Assembly (NCBI GenBank): GCA_963457535.1
Contig: OY734803.1
Location: 496,001 to 560,000 of the forward strand
Direction: 5' to 3'
From: JAHRAW01 sp028066695
GTDB lineage: Bacteria; Pseudomonadota; Gammaproteobacteria; Arenicellales; Poriferihabitantaceae
Length of the DNA: 64,000 nucleotides
Positions 20,840 through 29,726 of the stretch are shown one piece after another; positions within the stretch are counted from its first letter, which is position 1, and every line of letters begins with the position of its first letter. The position numbers and the translations under genes are program-made. The notes under the pieces were generated by a model that saw only the letters and a list, made by a program, of their open reading frames with translations, ran no database searches and was not told the DNA's origin.

Positions 20840-21682
20840 ATGCCGCGCCCCGCATTAAACTGGCTGGCGCGCCCGGCCTCCGACACCCAGATCACGCACC
20901 GCGGCCGGCTGTGGCTGTATTTTCTGGCCGGCGCGGTCATCGTTTTTCTGGTCATCCCGACGCTGATCGTCATCCCGATGTCGTTTTCGGCGTCGCAGTA
21001 TCTGGAGTTCCCGCCGCGCGAGTGGTCGTCCCGGTGGTATGACAACTACTTCAACTCGCGCGAATGGATGAACGCGACCTGGGTTTCGGTGCGCGCCGCG
21101 CTGCTCACGGTGCTGGTGGTCACCCCCATCGCCACCATGGCCGCCTACGGCCTCGCCGTCTCGCGCGTCAAAGCCGCGCGCTGGCTGTTTCTGCTGCTCA
21201 TCACGCCGATGATGGTGCCGGTGATACTGGTCGCCATCGGCGTGTTCTTCGCCTACACGCATCTGCGCCTGAACAACACCATGCTCGGCCTGGTGCTCGC
21301 GCATTCCGCGCTCGCGCTGCCGATGTCGCTGATCGTCATCGCCGCCGGGCTGAAGAGTTACGACATGAACCAGGAACTGGTCGCGCGCAGCCTCGGCGCG
21401 CCGCGCCTGCTCGCTTTTCTGGTCATCACCCTCCCGCAAATCCGCTTCTCGGTGATCACCGGCGCGCTGCTTGCGTTCATCGTTTCTTTTGACGAAGTCA
21501 TAGTCGCGCTGTTCATTTCCGGGCGCGACATGTCCACCATCACGCGCAGCATGTTCCTCGCGCTGCGCGACCAAATCGACCCGACCATCGCGGCGATTTC
21601 CACGGTGATGATCATCATCACCAGCGCGGCGCTGGTAATCGCCCAGGTATTCGGCAAGTCCAAGGAGCCCGGGGAGGAATAG
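20840..21682 (+). CDS. potC: Polyamine-type ABC transporter permease (PotC-like)
   Basis: 280 residues and about six transmembrane segments; coupling loop NQELVARSLGAPRLLAFLVITLP near residue 175-200, then SFDEVIVALFISG, the conserved PotC/CysW-type region. It starts 3 nt after the potB stop and is the last gene of the operon, converging on ugpC. The 41-nt spacer contains a GC-rich palindrome (CCGGCGCGCCGG) but no T-tract, so it is not called as a terminator. Confidence 0.88.
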   Translation: MPRPALNWLARPASDTQITHRGRLWLYFLAGAVIVFLVIPTLIVIPMSFSASQYLEFPPREWSSRWYDNYFNSREWMNATWVSVRAALLTVLVVTPIATMAAYGLAVSRVKAARWLFLLLITPMMVPVILVAIGVFFAYTHLRLNNTMLGLVLAHSALALPMSLIVIAAGLKSYDMNQELVARSLGAPRLLAFLVITLPQIRFSVITGALLAFIVSFDEVIVALFISGRDMSTITRSMFLALRDQIDPTIAAISTVMIIITSAALVIAQVFGKSKEPGEE

Positions 21683-21723
21683 CCGCCCGCCCGCATTTCC
21701 CGGCGCGCCGGAACCGGCGGCGG

Positions 21724-22776
21724 TTATTCCGGTTTCATCCGCGCGCCATGCCGGTCGAAGAAATGCACATCCGCGCCGTCAAAGTCAAGCCGCACCGTCT
21801 CATCGGGGGCGCGCGCGGCGCGGCTGTTGTCCGGCACGGCAATGACATCGCCCGACTCCATTTGCACATGCAGGATGGTGTACGCCCCCAAAGGCTCGTT
21901 AAAAATCACGCGCCCTTCGATTTTTCCGGCGTTTTCCGCGGCCAGGGAAATTTTTTCCGGGCGAATGCCGATGGTGGCCGCGGCTGTTTTGGCCGGCCGC
22001 GGCGGCGCGCCAAAAGCGGCAAGGTCGGCCCCGCGCAGCGCTTCGGCGCGAATAAAATTCATCGGCGGCGCGCCCATGAAACCGCCGACAAATTTGCTCG
22101 CCGGGCGGTTGTAAATTTCAGCGGGGCCGCCGACCTGTTCAATCACCCCTTGGTTCATCACCACCACGCGGTCGGCGAGAGTCATGGCTTCCACCTGGTC
22201 GTGGGTCACATACACCGTGGTTACGTCGAGTTTGTTTTGCAGCGACTTGATTTCCAGCCGCATCTGTCCGCGCAGCCTCGCGTCCAGATTGGACAGCGGC
22301 TCGTCAAACAAAAACACCGCCGGCTCGCGCACGATTGCACGCCCCATCGCAACGCGCTGCCGCTGGCCGCCCGACAAATCCCCCGGTTTGCTTGCAAGCA
22401 GCGGCGTCAGTTGCAGCAATTCCGCGGCATGCTCGACGCGCCTGCGAATTTCTTCGGCCGGCACTTTTGCGATCTTCAGCCCGTATGCCATGTTCCGAAA
22501 AACGCTCATGTGCGGGTACAACGCATAGTTCTGAAACACCATGGCGATGTTGCGCTCCATCGGCTCCAGTTCGTTCACGCGCTTCCCCGCGATTGCAATC
22601 TCCCCCTGCGTGATCTTTTCCAGCCCGGCGATCATGCGCAGCAGGGTGGATTTTCCGCACCCGGACGGGCCGACAATGACGATGAACTCGCCGTCGGCGA
22701 TGTCAAGGTCAATGCCGTGCAAAACCTCGGCTTTGCCGTAGGTTTTTTTGGCGCTTGTGATTCGGATTCCGGCCAC
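21724..22776 (-). CDS. ugpC: Glycerol-3-phosphate-type ABC transporter ATP-binding protein
   Basis: 350-residue sugar-class (MalK/UgpC) ATPase: Walker A GPSGCGKSTL, VFQNYALYPHMSV, signature LSGGQRQRVAMGRA, Walker B VFLFDEPLSNLDA, and a C-terminal regulatory TOBE/MalK-like domain from about 235. GAPPMNFI is typical of UgpC. It starts with GTG (22776), 3 nt after the ugpE TAG. In E. coli the operon order is ugpB-A-E-C, as here. It supplies ATP hydrolysis for import of glycerol-3-phosphate or glycerophosphodiesters. Confidence 0.9.
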   Translation of the reverse strand: MAGIRITSAKKTYGKAEVLHGIDLDIADGEFIVIVGPSGCGKSTLLRMIAGLEKITQGEIAIAGKRVNELEPMERNIAMVFQNYALYPHMSVFRNMAYGLKIAKVPAEEIRRRVEHAAELLQLTPLLASKPGDLSGGQRQRVAMGRAIVREPAVFLFDEPLSNLDARLRGQMRLEIKSLQNKLDVTTVYVTHDQVEAMTLADRVVVMNQGVIEQVGGPAEIYNRPASKFVGGFMGAPPMNFIRAEALRGADLAAFGAPPRPAKTAAATIGIRPEKISLAAENAGKIEGRVIFNEPLGAYTILHVQMESGDVIAVPDNSRAARAPDETVRLDFDGADVHFFDRHGARMKPE

Positions 22777-22779
22777 GGC

Positions 22780-23625
22780 CTATTTTTCGCTGTCAATCAG
22801 CCCCTTGATAAACAGCCGCTGCATGCCGATGACCACGCAAACCGGCGGCAGCATCGCCAGCATGGTGGTCGCCATGATGACCGGCCAGTCGGCGATGTCA
22901 TCGCCGGAGGGAAACATCTGTTTGATTCCCATGACGATGGTGTTCATTTCCGGCTCGGTGGTGATCAGCAGGGGCCACAAGTACTGGTTCCACCCGTATA
23001 TGAACAGAATGACAAAGAGCGCGGCGATGTTGGTGCGCGACATCGGCAGCACGATGTCCCAAAAAAAGCGCATGGGCGAGGCGCCGTCAACGCGCGCCGC
23101 CTCGGCCAGTTCATTCGGGATGGTCATAAAAAACTGGCGGAAAAAGAAAGTCGCCGTCGCCGAGGCGATCAGCGGAAAGATCAGCCCGGCATAACTGTTC
23201 AGCAGGCCGAAACCGGCGACCACCTCAAAAGTCGGTACGATGCGCACTTCCACCGGCAGCATCAAGGTGACAAAAATCGCCCAGAAAAAAAACATCCGCA
23301 ACGGGAAGCGAAAATAGACGATGGCAAAGGCCGAGACGATGGATATCGCGAGTTTCCCGGCGGTGATGCCGAGCGCCATGACGGTGGAATTGTAAAGCAT
23401 GCGCCACACCGGAATGTTAACGCCGGCCTTCAGTGCGGCCGCGTAATTCTCCCAAAGCCGGTCTCCGGGGAACATCGGAAGCGGCGGCCGGGCAATTTCG
23501 TCATGGCTCACGCTTGAGGCGACGAAGATGATGTACAGGGGAAAGCAGGTGACCAGCACGCCCGCGAGCAAGCCGGCATGCGTCAGCAAAAATCCCCCGG
23601 TGCGCCGCCCGTTTGCCGGCCGCAT
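22780..23625 (-). CDS. ugpE: Glycerol-3-phosphate-type ABC transporter permease (UgpE-like)
   Basis: 281 residues with six hydrophobic segments; coupling loop ELAEAARVDGASPMRFFWDI near residue 175-195 and the motif YGWNQYLWPLLIT, both characteristic of UgpE. TGATG overlap with the ugpA stop shows tight coupling. It pairs with UgpA to form the channel. Confidence 0.9.
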   Translation of the reverse strand: MRPANGRRTGGFLLTHAGLLAGVLVTCFPLYIIFVASSVSHDEIARPPLPMFPGDRLWENYAAALKAGVNIPVWRMLYNSTVMALGITAGKLAISIVSAFAIVYFRFPLRMFFFWAIFVTLMLPVEVRIVPTFEVVAGFGLLNSYAGLIFPLIASATATFFFRQFFMTIPNELAEAARVDGASPMRFFWDIVLPMSRTNIAALFVILFIYGWNQYLWPLLITTEPEMNTIVMGIKQMFPSGDDIADWPVIMATTMLAMLPPVCVVIGMQRLFIKGLIDSEK

Positions 23626-24506
23626 CAGTAATGCACCTTTTTCTCAATGTAGCGGAACTGCACGACCGTCAGCGCGCCGACCAAAAACAGCAGCACCACG
23701 GACTGCGCCGCCGAAGAGCCGATGTCCTGCCCGACAAATCCGTCCGCGTACACTTTGTACACCAGCGTGGTGGTCGCCTGCTGCGGGCCGCCGGAGGTGA
23801 TGGTATGGATGACCCCGAAGGTGTCAAAAAAAGCGTAGATGACATTCACCACCAGCAAAAAAAATGTGGTGGGTGAAAGCAGCGGAAAAACGATGGTGGC
23901 AAAGCGCCGCCAGAAACCCGCGCCGTCAATCGCGGCCGCCTCCAGCAAACTTTTGGGGATGGCCTGCAGCCCGGCGAGAAAAAACAAAAAGTTGTAACTG
24001 ATTTGTTTCCAGGCGGAAGCGGCCGCGACCAGCGCCATTGCCTGGCCGCCGTTCAGCACATAATTCCACTGGTAGCCGGCCTGCTCCAGATACCAGCTCA
24101 GCGCGCCGACGCCGGGCCTGAACATAAACATCCAAGTTACTCCGGCGACCGCGGGGGCGACCGCGTAGGGCCAAATCAGCAGCGTGCGATACGCGTTGTC
24201 GCCGTGAATCAGCCGGTCCGCGAGGAGCGCCAGCCACAGCGCCAACCCCATGGCGAACAGCGTGACCAGTCCGGAAAAAACCAGCGTTGTTTGAAACGAC
24301 GCCAGATAGTAGGGGTCCAGAAACAAAAATTTAAAATTCGCAAAGCCGACAAACGACGACTTCAGCCCGAACGGGTCGGTCACGAAAACGGACTGGTACA
24401 GGGCCTGCGCCGCCGGATAAAAGAAAAACACGCAGGTGACAACCAGCTGCGGCGCGAGCAGCAAATAGGGAAGAAACCGGGCGTTAAAAACCACCTGCCG
24501 CTGCAT
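23625..24506 (-). CDS. ugpA: Glycerol-3-phosphate-type ABC transporter permease (UgpA-like)
   Basis: 293 residues. Six membrane segments, IWPYAVAPAVAGVTWMFMF in the middle and the EAA loop SLLEAAAIDGAGFWRRFATI. Segments such as FGVIHTITSGGPQQATTTLV are typical for UgpA. No clear ribosome-binding site precedes ATG 24506; a 78-nt spacer with a hairpin separates it from ugpB. Confidence 0.9.
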   Translation of the reverse strand: MQRQVVFNARFLPYLLLAPQLVVTCVFFFYPAAQALYQSVFVTDPFGLKSSFVGFANFKFLFLDPYYLASFQTTLVFSGLVTLFAMGLALWLALLADRLIHGDNAYRTLLIWPYAVAPAVAGVTWMFMFRPGVGALSWYLEQAGYQWNYVLNGGQAMALVAAASAWKQISYNFLFFLAGLQAIPKSLLEAAAIDGAGFWRRFATIVFPLLSPTTFFLLVVNVIYAFFDTFGVIHTITSGGPQQATTTLVYKVYADGFVGQDIGSSAAQSVVLLFLVGALTVVQFRYIEKKVHY

Positions 24507-24545
24507 TTTTAAAGCCCGGGTTTTTCGCCTTGAAAAAGCGGGGGT

Positions 24546-24566
24546 GCCGCCGTCTGAAGCGGCGGC
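24546..24566 (-). other. Intercistronic hairpin between ugpB and ugpA
   Basis: GCCGCCG and CGGCGGC pair as a 7-bp stem with a 7-nt loop. On the minus strand a short T run follows about 10 nt later, too far for a standard terminator. It may stabilise the ugpB mRNA 3' end or attenuate; inference. Confidence 0.4.
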
Positions 24567-24584
24567 GGTTTTGCGCGCCCGGCG

Positions 24585-25898
24585 CTATTTGTTCGCCGAT
24601 TCAAAACGGCGCAACAGGGCGTTCCCGCGCTTTACCGCGCTGTTCAGCGCCGCGCGCGCGCTTTTCTCCCCGGCCCAGACGGATTCCAACTCCTCATCTA
24701 TCAAGCCGCGGATTTGGTCAAAGTTTCCCAAGCGCAGCCCTTTTGAGTTGCTGGTCGGGGCTTTTTCGGTCATCTGAATGATCGCGATGTCGGTGCCGGG
24801 GTTTTTCTTGTAAAACCCTTCGGCCACGGTCTGCTCATAGGCGTCCAGCGTGATCGGCAAATAGCCGGTGTCCTGGTGCCACTTCGCCTGAATGTCGGAA
24901 GTGGAAAGGAAACTCAGAAACTCCCCGACTCCGCGGTATTCCCGCCGCGAATGGCCGCTCAGCACCCACAGCGACGAGCCGCCGATGATGGTGTTTCGCG
25001 GGGCGCCGGAAACCGACGGCCAATACGGAAGCGGGCGAATTTCAAACGCAAAATTCGCCTCCTTCTTGATGCCCGCGTAGCCGGCCGAAGACTCGGTGAA
25101 AAACGCGCATTCGCCGGCGCGGAAATTCGCGCCCCCTTCATTGCGCCGGCCGGCGTAAAAAAACTTGCCCTCTTTCGCCCAGCGCCCCATCGCGCTGATG
25201 TGCGCGATTTGCGCGTCTCCGTTGAACGCCAACTCGGTGTCAAGCGCGCGAAAACCGTTTTCCTTGGTGGCGAACGGCACATCGTGGTAGGCGGAAAAAT
25301 TTTCCAAATGCACCCAACTTTGCCAGGCGGTGGTCAGCGGGCACTTGTGGCCGGAGGCCTTAAGCCGGTCGAGCGCGTCTTCCACCTTGTTCCAAGTGGA
25401 CAGGTCGGCCTTCGGGTCAATGCCGGCCGATTTCAGCGCGTCGACATTGACATACAGCACCGGCGTTGAAGAGTTGTAGGGCAGCGACAGCATTTTTCCG
25501 GCCGGCGTGGTGTAGTACCCTTTCACCGGCGCAAGATACCCGTCCGGGTCAAAGTCCGCGCCGCTTTGTTCCATGACTTCATACACGGGTTTTACCGCGC
25601 CCTTCGCCGCCATCATGGTCGCCGTGCCCACTTCAAACACCATCAGGATGTGCGGGTGCTCCTTGGCGCGGAACGCGGCGATGCCCGCGTTCAAAGTTTC
25701 CGAGTAATTCCCCTTGTGGGAACTCACCACCACATACTCCGACTGCGCGGCATTAAACCGCTCCACTTGCTCGGCCAGCAATTCGCCGAGGCGGCCGGAG
25801 AACGCATGCCACCAGTGAATTTCGGTCGCGGCCGCGGCGGCGCCGCCGGAAGACGCACAGATGACAGCGCTTACCAAAAGGGTTTTGATGAATTTCAT
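24585..25898 (-). CDS. ugpB: Glycerol-3-phosphate-type ABC transporter substrate-binding protein
   Basis: Periplasmic binding protein, 437 residues from ATG 25898, which has a strong GAGGAG ribosome-binding site; an ORF start 15 nt upstream lacks one. Signal peptide about 1-23, mature start near ATEIHWWHAFSG. WWHAFSGRLGELL and PHILMVFEVGTATMMAA resemble UgpB, as does the LPYNSSTPVLYVNVDALK block. First gene of the ugpBAEC operon, preceded by a promoter with a perfect TTGACA. The exact ligand (glycerol-3-phosphate or a diester) is inferred. Confidence 0.9.
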   Translation of the reverse strand: MKFIKTLLVSAVICASSGGAAAAATEIHWWHAFSGRLGELLAEQVERFNAAQSEYVVVSSHKGNYSETLNAGIAAFRAKEHPHILMVFEVGTATMMAAKGAVKPVYEVMEQSGADFDPDGYLAPVKGYYTTPAGKMLSLPYNSSTPVLYVNVDALKSAGIDPKADLSTWNKVEDALDRLKASGHKCPLTTAWQSWVHLENFSAYHDVPFATKENGFRALDTELAFNGDAQIAHISAMGRWAKEGKFFYAGRRNEGGANFRAGECAFFTESSAGYAGIKKEANFAFEIRPLPYWPSVSGAPRNTIIGGSSLWVLSGHSRREYRGVGEFLSFLSTSDIQAKWHQDTGYLPITLDAYEQTVAEGFYKKNPGTDIAIIQMTEKAPTSNSKGLRLGNFDQIRGLIDEELESVWAGEKSARAALNSAVKRGNALLRRFESANK

Positions 25899-25982
25899 TG
25901 TCTGACTCCTCAAAATAAAATGGAACGGAATTTTCTTGGAAATACTTCGGCGCCGCTCGGCGCGAAGCGCAAATATGCGTCA

Positions 25983-26012
25983 AGAATATTGCATGGCGAA
26001 ATTATTTGTCAA
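25983..26012 (-). promoter_or_regulatory. Putative sigma70 promoter for the ugp operon
   Basis: Minus strand TTGACA (26007-26012), 18-nt spacer, TATTCT (25983-25988), leaving a leader of about 80 nt before ugpB. E. coli ugp is under PhoB; I did not find a convincing Pho box here. Confidence 0.55.
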
Positions 26013-26149
26013 GCGCTTTTTGGCGAAATTGCGCGCCGCCCGGGGTTTTCGCAACATTATATTTTGGGGGAAATTTGCCGGTATTTCGCGCTTGCCGGGC
26101 GGAATGCGCGGGAGTTTTTCCGCCGGTCCGCCCGTCAACATTAACACAT

Positions 26150-26155
26150 TATAAT
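26150..26155 (+). promoter_or_regulatory. Putative -10 element for the SpuC-type aminotransferase gene
   Basis: TATAAT 37 nt before ATG 26193, within the palindromic ATTATAAT; no clear -35. The rest of the 294-nt ugpB/spuC spacer is AT-richer than the surroundings and shows no gene. Confidence 0.45.
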
Positions 26156-26192
26156 GCGCCAACATCCATGCCCCGGTAAACACAGGACTGCA

Positions 26193-27557
26193 ATGACCCT
26201 CACCACCGAAAAACTCCGCGCGCTTGACCGCGCGCATCATCTCCACCCGTTCACCAACCACCATCGCCTGCGCGAAGGCGGGGCGCGGATTATCACCGGC
26301 GCGGAAGGCGTGCATGTGCGCGACTCGGACGGCAAGCGCTACCTGGACATGATGTCCGGATTGTGGTGCGTCAACATCGGCTACGGGCGCGGCGAACTGG
26401 CGCGCGCGGCCGCGGCGCAGATGGAGGAATTGCCCTACTACAACAGTTTCTTTCAGACCGCGCAATTGCCGGCGGTGCAACTCGCCGAGGCGCTCGCCGA
26501 AGTGACGCCGCCGCAATACAACCGCGCCTTCTTCGGCACCTCCGGCTCCGACGCCAACGACACCATCGTGCGGCTCGCGCGCTATTACTGGCAGGCGCAA
26601 GGGGAGAAGCGCGAATTCATCATCAGCCGCCGCAACGCCTACCACGGCAGCACCGTGGCCGCCTCCAGCCTCGGCGGCATGGCGGCGATGCACGCGCAGG
26701 GCGGGCCGCTGATTCCCGGAGTCGCGCACATCGCGCAACCGTATTATTTCGCGCACCGCCAGAGCGGCGGCGAATTGTCCGAGGAGGAATTCGCGCTGCA
26801 AACCGCGAGCGCATTGGAGGAAAAAATTTTGGAACTCGGCGCCGAACGCGTCGCCGCGTTCATCGCCGAGCCGATTCAGGGCGCGGGCGGCGTGGTCATT
26901 CCGCACCGCGCGTATTGGCCGGAGATTCAGCGCATCTGCAAAAAACACGGCATCCTGCTGGCCGTGGACGAAGTCATCTGCGGCTTCGGGCGCACCGGCG
27001 AATGGTTCGGCTCGGACGCGTTCGCCATTGAAGGCGATTTGATGACGCTGGCGAAAGGCCTGTCCTCCGGCTACCAGCCGCTGAGCGCGGTGATGGTGTC
27101 CGATCGCGTTGCCGCCGCGCTGGACCGCGACGACGAATTCAGCCACGGCTACACCTATTCCGGCCACCCGGTGGCGTGCGCGGTCGCGCTGGAAAACATC
27201 CGCATCCTGCGCGACGAGCGCATCATTGAAACCGCGCGCGGCGGCGTGATGGCGCACCTGCACGCCGGCATGCAAACCCTCGCCGAACACCCGCTGGTCG
27301 GCGAGGCGCGCATCACCGGCTTCATCGGCGCGCTGGAATTGGTCGCCGACAAATCCGGCAACCGCCCCTTTGAAAAATCCGCGCAGGCCGGCGTGCGCTG
27401 CCGCGACATTTGCTTTGACAACGGCCTGGTAATGCGCGCCGTCGGCGACACCATGGTGCTCGCCCCGCCGCTGGTGATTCGGCGCGAGGATGTGGAGGAG
27501 TTCATGGAAAAAGCCGGGCGGAGTTTGGACGAAACGCAAAAAGCGCTGTCGGGGTGA
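26193..27557 (+). CDS. spuC: SpuC-type putrescine-pyruvate aminotransferase (class III)
   Basis: 454-residue PLP enzyme closely following Pseudomonas SpuC in pattern: RAHHLHPFTNHHRL near the start, MSGLWCVNIGYGR, NSFFQTA, GTSGSDANDTIVRLARYYW, FIAEPIQGAGGVV, VDEVICGFGRTGEWFGS, PLP lysine in LAKGLSSGYQP and THE tail RAVGDTMVLAPPLV. SpuC moves the amino group of putrescine to pyruvate, giving 4-aminobutyraldehyde (via pyrroline). ATG 26193 is chosen over an earlier Met that overlaps the -10 element. It is 4.5 kb from the PotABC/Puu-like genes, and together they suggest two routes of putrescine breakdown. Confidence 0.88.
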   Translation: MTLTTEKLRALDRAHHLHPFTNHHRLREGGARIITGAEGVHVRDSDGKRYLDMMSGLWCVNIGYGRGELARAAAAQMEELPYYNSFFQTAQLPAVQLAEALAEVTPPQYNRAFFGTSGSDANDTIVRLARYYWQAQGEKREFIISRRNAYHGSTVAASSLGGMAAMHAQGGPLIPGVAHIAQPYYFAHRQSGGELSEEEFALQTASALEEKILELGAERVAAFIAEPIQGAGGVVIPHRAYWPEIQRICKKHGILLAVDEVICGFGRTGEWFGSDAFAIEGDLMTLAKGLSSGYQPLSAVMVSDRVAAALDRDDEFSHGYTYSGHPVACAVALENIRILRDERIIETARGGVMAHLHAGMQTLAEHPLVGEARITGFIGALELVADKSGNRPFEKSAQAGVRCRDICFDNGLVMRAVGDTMVLAPPLVIRREDVEEFMEKAGRSLDETQKALSG

Positions 27558-27614
27558 GTTGGCGGTTTGCGGGGGGATGTGCGTTCGCCGCATCGGGGTT
27601 GGGGGCGGATTGTG

Positions 27615-27620
27615 TATAAT
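27615..27620 (+). promoter_or_regulatory. Putative -10 element for the cohesin/dockerin-like protein gene
   Basis: TATAAT preceded by TGTG, 42 nt upstream of ATG 27662; GGAG (SD) at suitable distance from that ATG. No good -35. Confidence 0.5.
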
Positions 27621-27661
27621 CCCGCCTTGATTTGCGTTTCAATTACCAACGGAGTAGATCC

Positions 27662-29653
27662 ATGATTCCCAAAGTAAAAGCGGTTCTGAAACTCGCAACC
27701 GCCGCGTTGCTGTCTTTCACTATCGCGCCGCTTTGCGCCGACGAGGCGCTCCATGTCGCGCCGGTATACAAGATAGGATTCACCGAAGCAAACCAAGGAC
27801 TGCCTTTCATCACCGGCAAGGACATGACGCAAGGCGCCGCCGCCGATGGCTCGCTGACTTTCAGCCTGGACCTGCACTTCGGCACGGACACCCGACCGGT
27901 GGCCGGCGTTTCTGTGCTGGTTCACTATGACTCTGAAAAAATCGAAGTGACCGGCATCTCGAATATCGTGCACGCCGACATCGTGTCGGACCCGCTGAAT
28001 ATCGTCCGTGTCAATTCGGACCCGCCGAATATCAATGTTGCCGGAAAATCGGTGCGTGCGGACACAAACGAGGCGCTTGTACTCGGCTGGGGGAATTTGA
28101 ACGCCGAGATCACTGCCCTTGCGAATGCAACACTGGATGCTCCTGTGCGCATCGCCACGATCGCATTCAAATGGAAAGCCGGCGCCGCGGGCAACAGCAA
28201 TATCCTCATCACGGAACCTGCGTTTGGACACCCGCACGGGCATGAGGGTTTCCAAGGCACGGGCATATTCCTCCAAGGTCCCGCGCAGGCGACAATCACC
28301 GCACACCCGGAGACTATTGACGCAACCGTCGGCGCGACGGAAATTCGCGTGAAATGCGCATTGTCGCGCCCTGTTTCCACGGAGGTGACTTGCAAACTCG
28401 GCGGCGGCACTGCAGAACCGGACGATCCGATCCTTCCGACGAACCGCAGCATAACCATCGTCATCCCAAAAGACAAAAACTCGGAATCTCACACATTCTC
28501 AATCTCGCCGCCCGAGTCCGATGCCGACGCCGGCAAAGCGCTCGTAATCGCCCTTCAGAGCGTCTCCGCAGCCAACAGCGCGGAAATTCCGCACGACCCC
28601 GAACCCGTGCGCATTCCACTGATAAAGCCGGGCCTGGATGTTCCCAAAGAGAAAATCATGACCAAAGAGGGCGGCCACAGCACCAAATTTAAAGTGCGCC
28701 TGACGCTGCCGCCGAGCGGCGGGGATGTGGTCGTGGCAATCAGCAGCACCGACACGGGCGAAGCGACGGTCGCGCCCGCATCGCTGCGATTCACCCCGGA
28801 AAACTGGGACAAACACCAGGAAGTGACTGTCAGCGGCGTGGACGACGATTTTGAAGACGACAACGAAAAATACAAAATTATTCTTGTGGTCGACAGTGCC
28901 AAGACCGGCGCAACGCGCTACCACGGCATCACCGCGTATGTCCACGGCACGAACATGAACATTGATAAAGCCGAAGCCACCCTGAAAGCGTCCCCGGCCT
29001 ATCTGAGCAAAGCGGGCGGGGAGCAACGCGTTGTCATCACCGCAACATTGCGGGATTCGCTCCTTTTTGAGTCGAATACCCTCATAAACCTCAGCAAAGC
29101 GGACAGCAGCACCGCGAAAGAGGGCGAGGACTACGAGAATTTCACCCTGCCGGACAGCATCATCATTCCCGCGGGGAAGAAATCCGCCAGCAAGGAGTTC
29201 TCCATTCGCACGACTGCCGACGCGGCTGGCAATGACAAAAAAACCATTGAAATCGCCGGCACATTTGAACACTCCGGCATGCGCGTCCGCGGAGCCGTAC
29301 TGCCCATTCTCGAATTTAATCTGGATGTGGACGGCGACGGGGCTTTCACCGGCCGGGATGGGATTCTGGTTATGCGCCATCTGATGGGTGTGAAAAAGTC
29401 GCTTCTGACCCGGGGCCAAACCGGCAAAGGCGCCGACTATGTCATCTATCGCATCGGTCGCATTGTTAAAGGGGACGAAACCCTGCTGAATGTGAGCGAA
29501 GAGGGAGGAAAAGGAGACGCCGACTGGATTGATGGCGCCTTGATTGCGCGGTATATGCTCGGCTTGCGCGGGGATGACCTGGTAAACGATCTCGGTTATA
29601 TCGAACCCGAACCGGAGGAAGTGGAAAGGAATATCGGGCGGCTTTTGCAGTAA
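27662..29653 (+). CDS. Secreted protein with cohesin-like N-terminus and dockerin-like C-terminus
   Basis: 663 residues with a signal peptide (about 1-26, SFTIAPLCADEA). Residues about 45-185 resemble a cohesin-type beta-sandwich: VAGVSVLVHYDSEKIEVTGI early and VRIATIAFKWKAGAAGNS late, the usual first and last strands. Two or three beta-rich modules follow (about 190-520), one with the Calx-beta-like end VDDDFEDDNEKYKIILVV. The C-terminus (about 550-650) is dockerin-like: calcium-loop DVDGDGAFTGRDGILVMRHL and the second repeat GDADWIDGALIARYMLGLRG, whose first acidic positions are degenerate. It shares this tail with four proteins at 52.5-62.5 kb. GC by eye is lower than in neighbouring genes. 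Function unknown; an adhesive or scaffolding surface role is inference. Confidence 0.75.
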   Translation: MIPKVKAVLKLATAALLSFTIAPLCADEALHVAPVYKIGFTEANQGLPFITGKDMTQGAAADGSLTFSLDLHFGTDTRPVAGVSVLVHYDSEKIEVTGISNIVHADIVSDPLNIVRVNSDPPNINVAGKSVRADTNEALVLGWGNLNAEITALANATLDAPVRIATIAFKWKAGAAGNSNILITEPAFGHPHGHEGFQGTGIFLQGPAQATITAHPETIDATVGATEIRVKCALSRPVSTEVTCKLGGGTAEPDDPILPTNRSITIVIPKDKNSESHTFSISPPESDADAGKALVIALQSVSAANSAEIPHDPEPVRIPLIKPGLDVPKEKIMTKEGGHSTKFKVRLTLPPSGGDVVVAISSTDTGEATVAPASLRFTPENWDKHQEVTVSGVDDDFEDDNEKYKIILVVDSAKTGATRYHGITAYVHGTNMNIDKAEATLKASPAYLSKAGGEQRVVITATLRDSLLFESNTLINLSKADSSTAKEGEDYENFTLPDSIIIPAGKKSASKEFSIRTTADAAGNDKKTIEIAGTFEHSGMRVRGAVLPILEFNLDVDGDGAFTGRDGILVMRHLMGVKKSLLTRGQTGKGADYVIYRIGRIVKGDETLLNVSEEGGKGDADWIDGALIARYMLGLRGDDLVNDLGYIEPEPEEVERNIGRLLQ

Positions 29654-29726
29654 AATCCGCGGATCGCCCGAAAAATTCGCGCGGTAATTCGCGCCATTTC
29701 GCATGCGTCTTCCCAACCAACGGCAG

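Noticed and set aside
21683..21723. Terminator between potC and ugpC
   Set aside because: A GC palindrome exists but lacks a T-tract on either strand.
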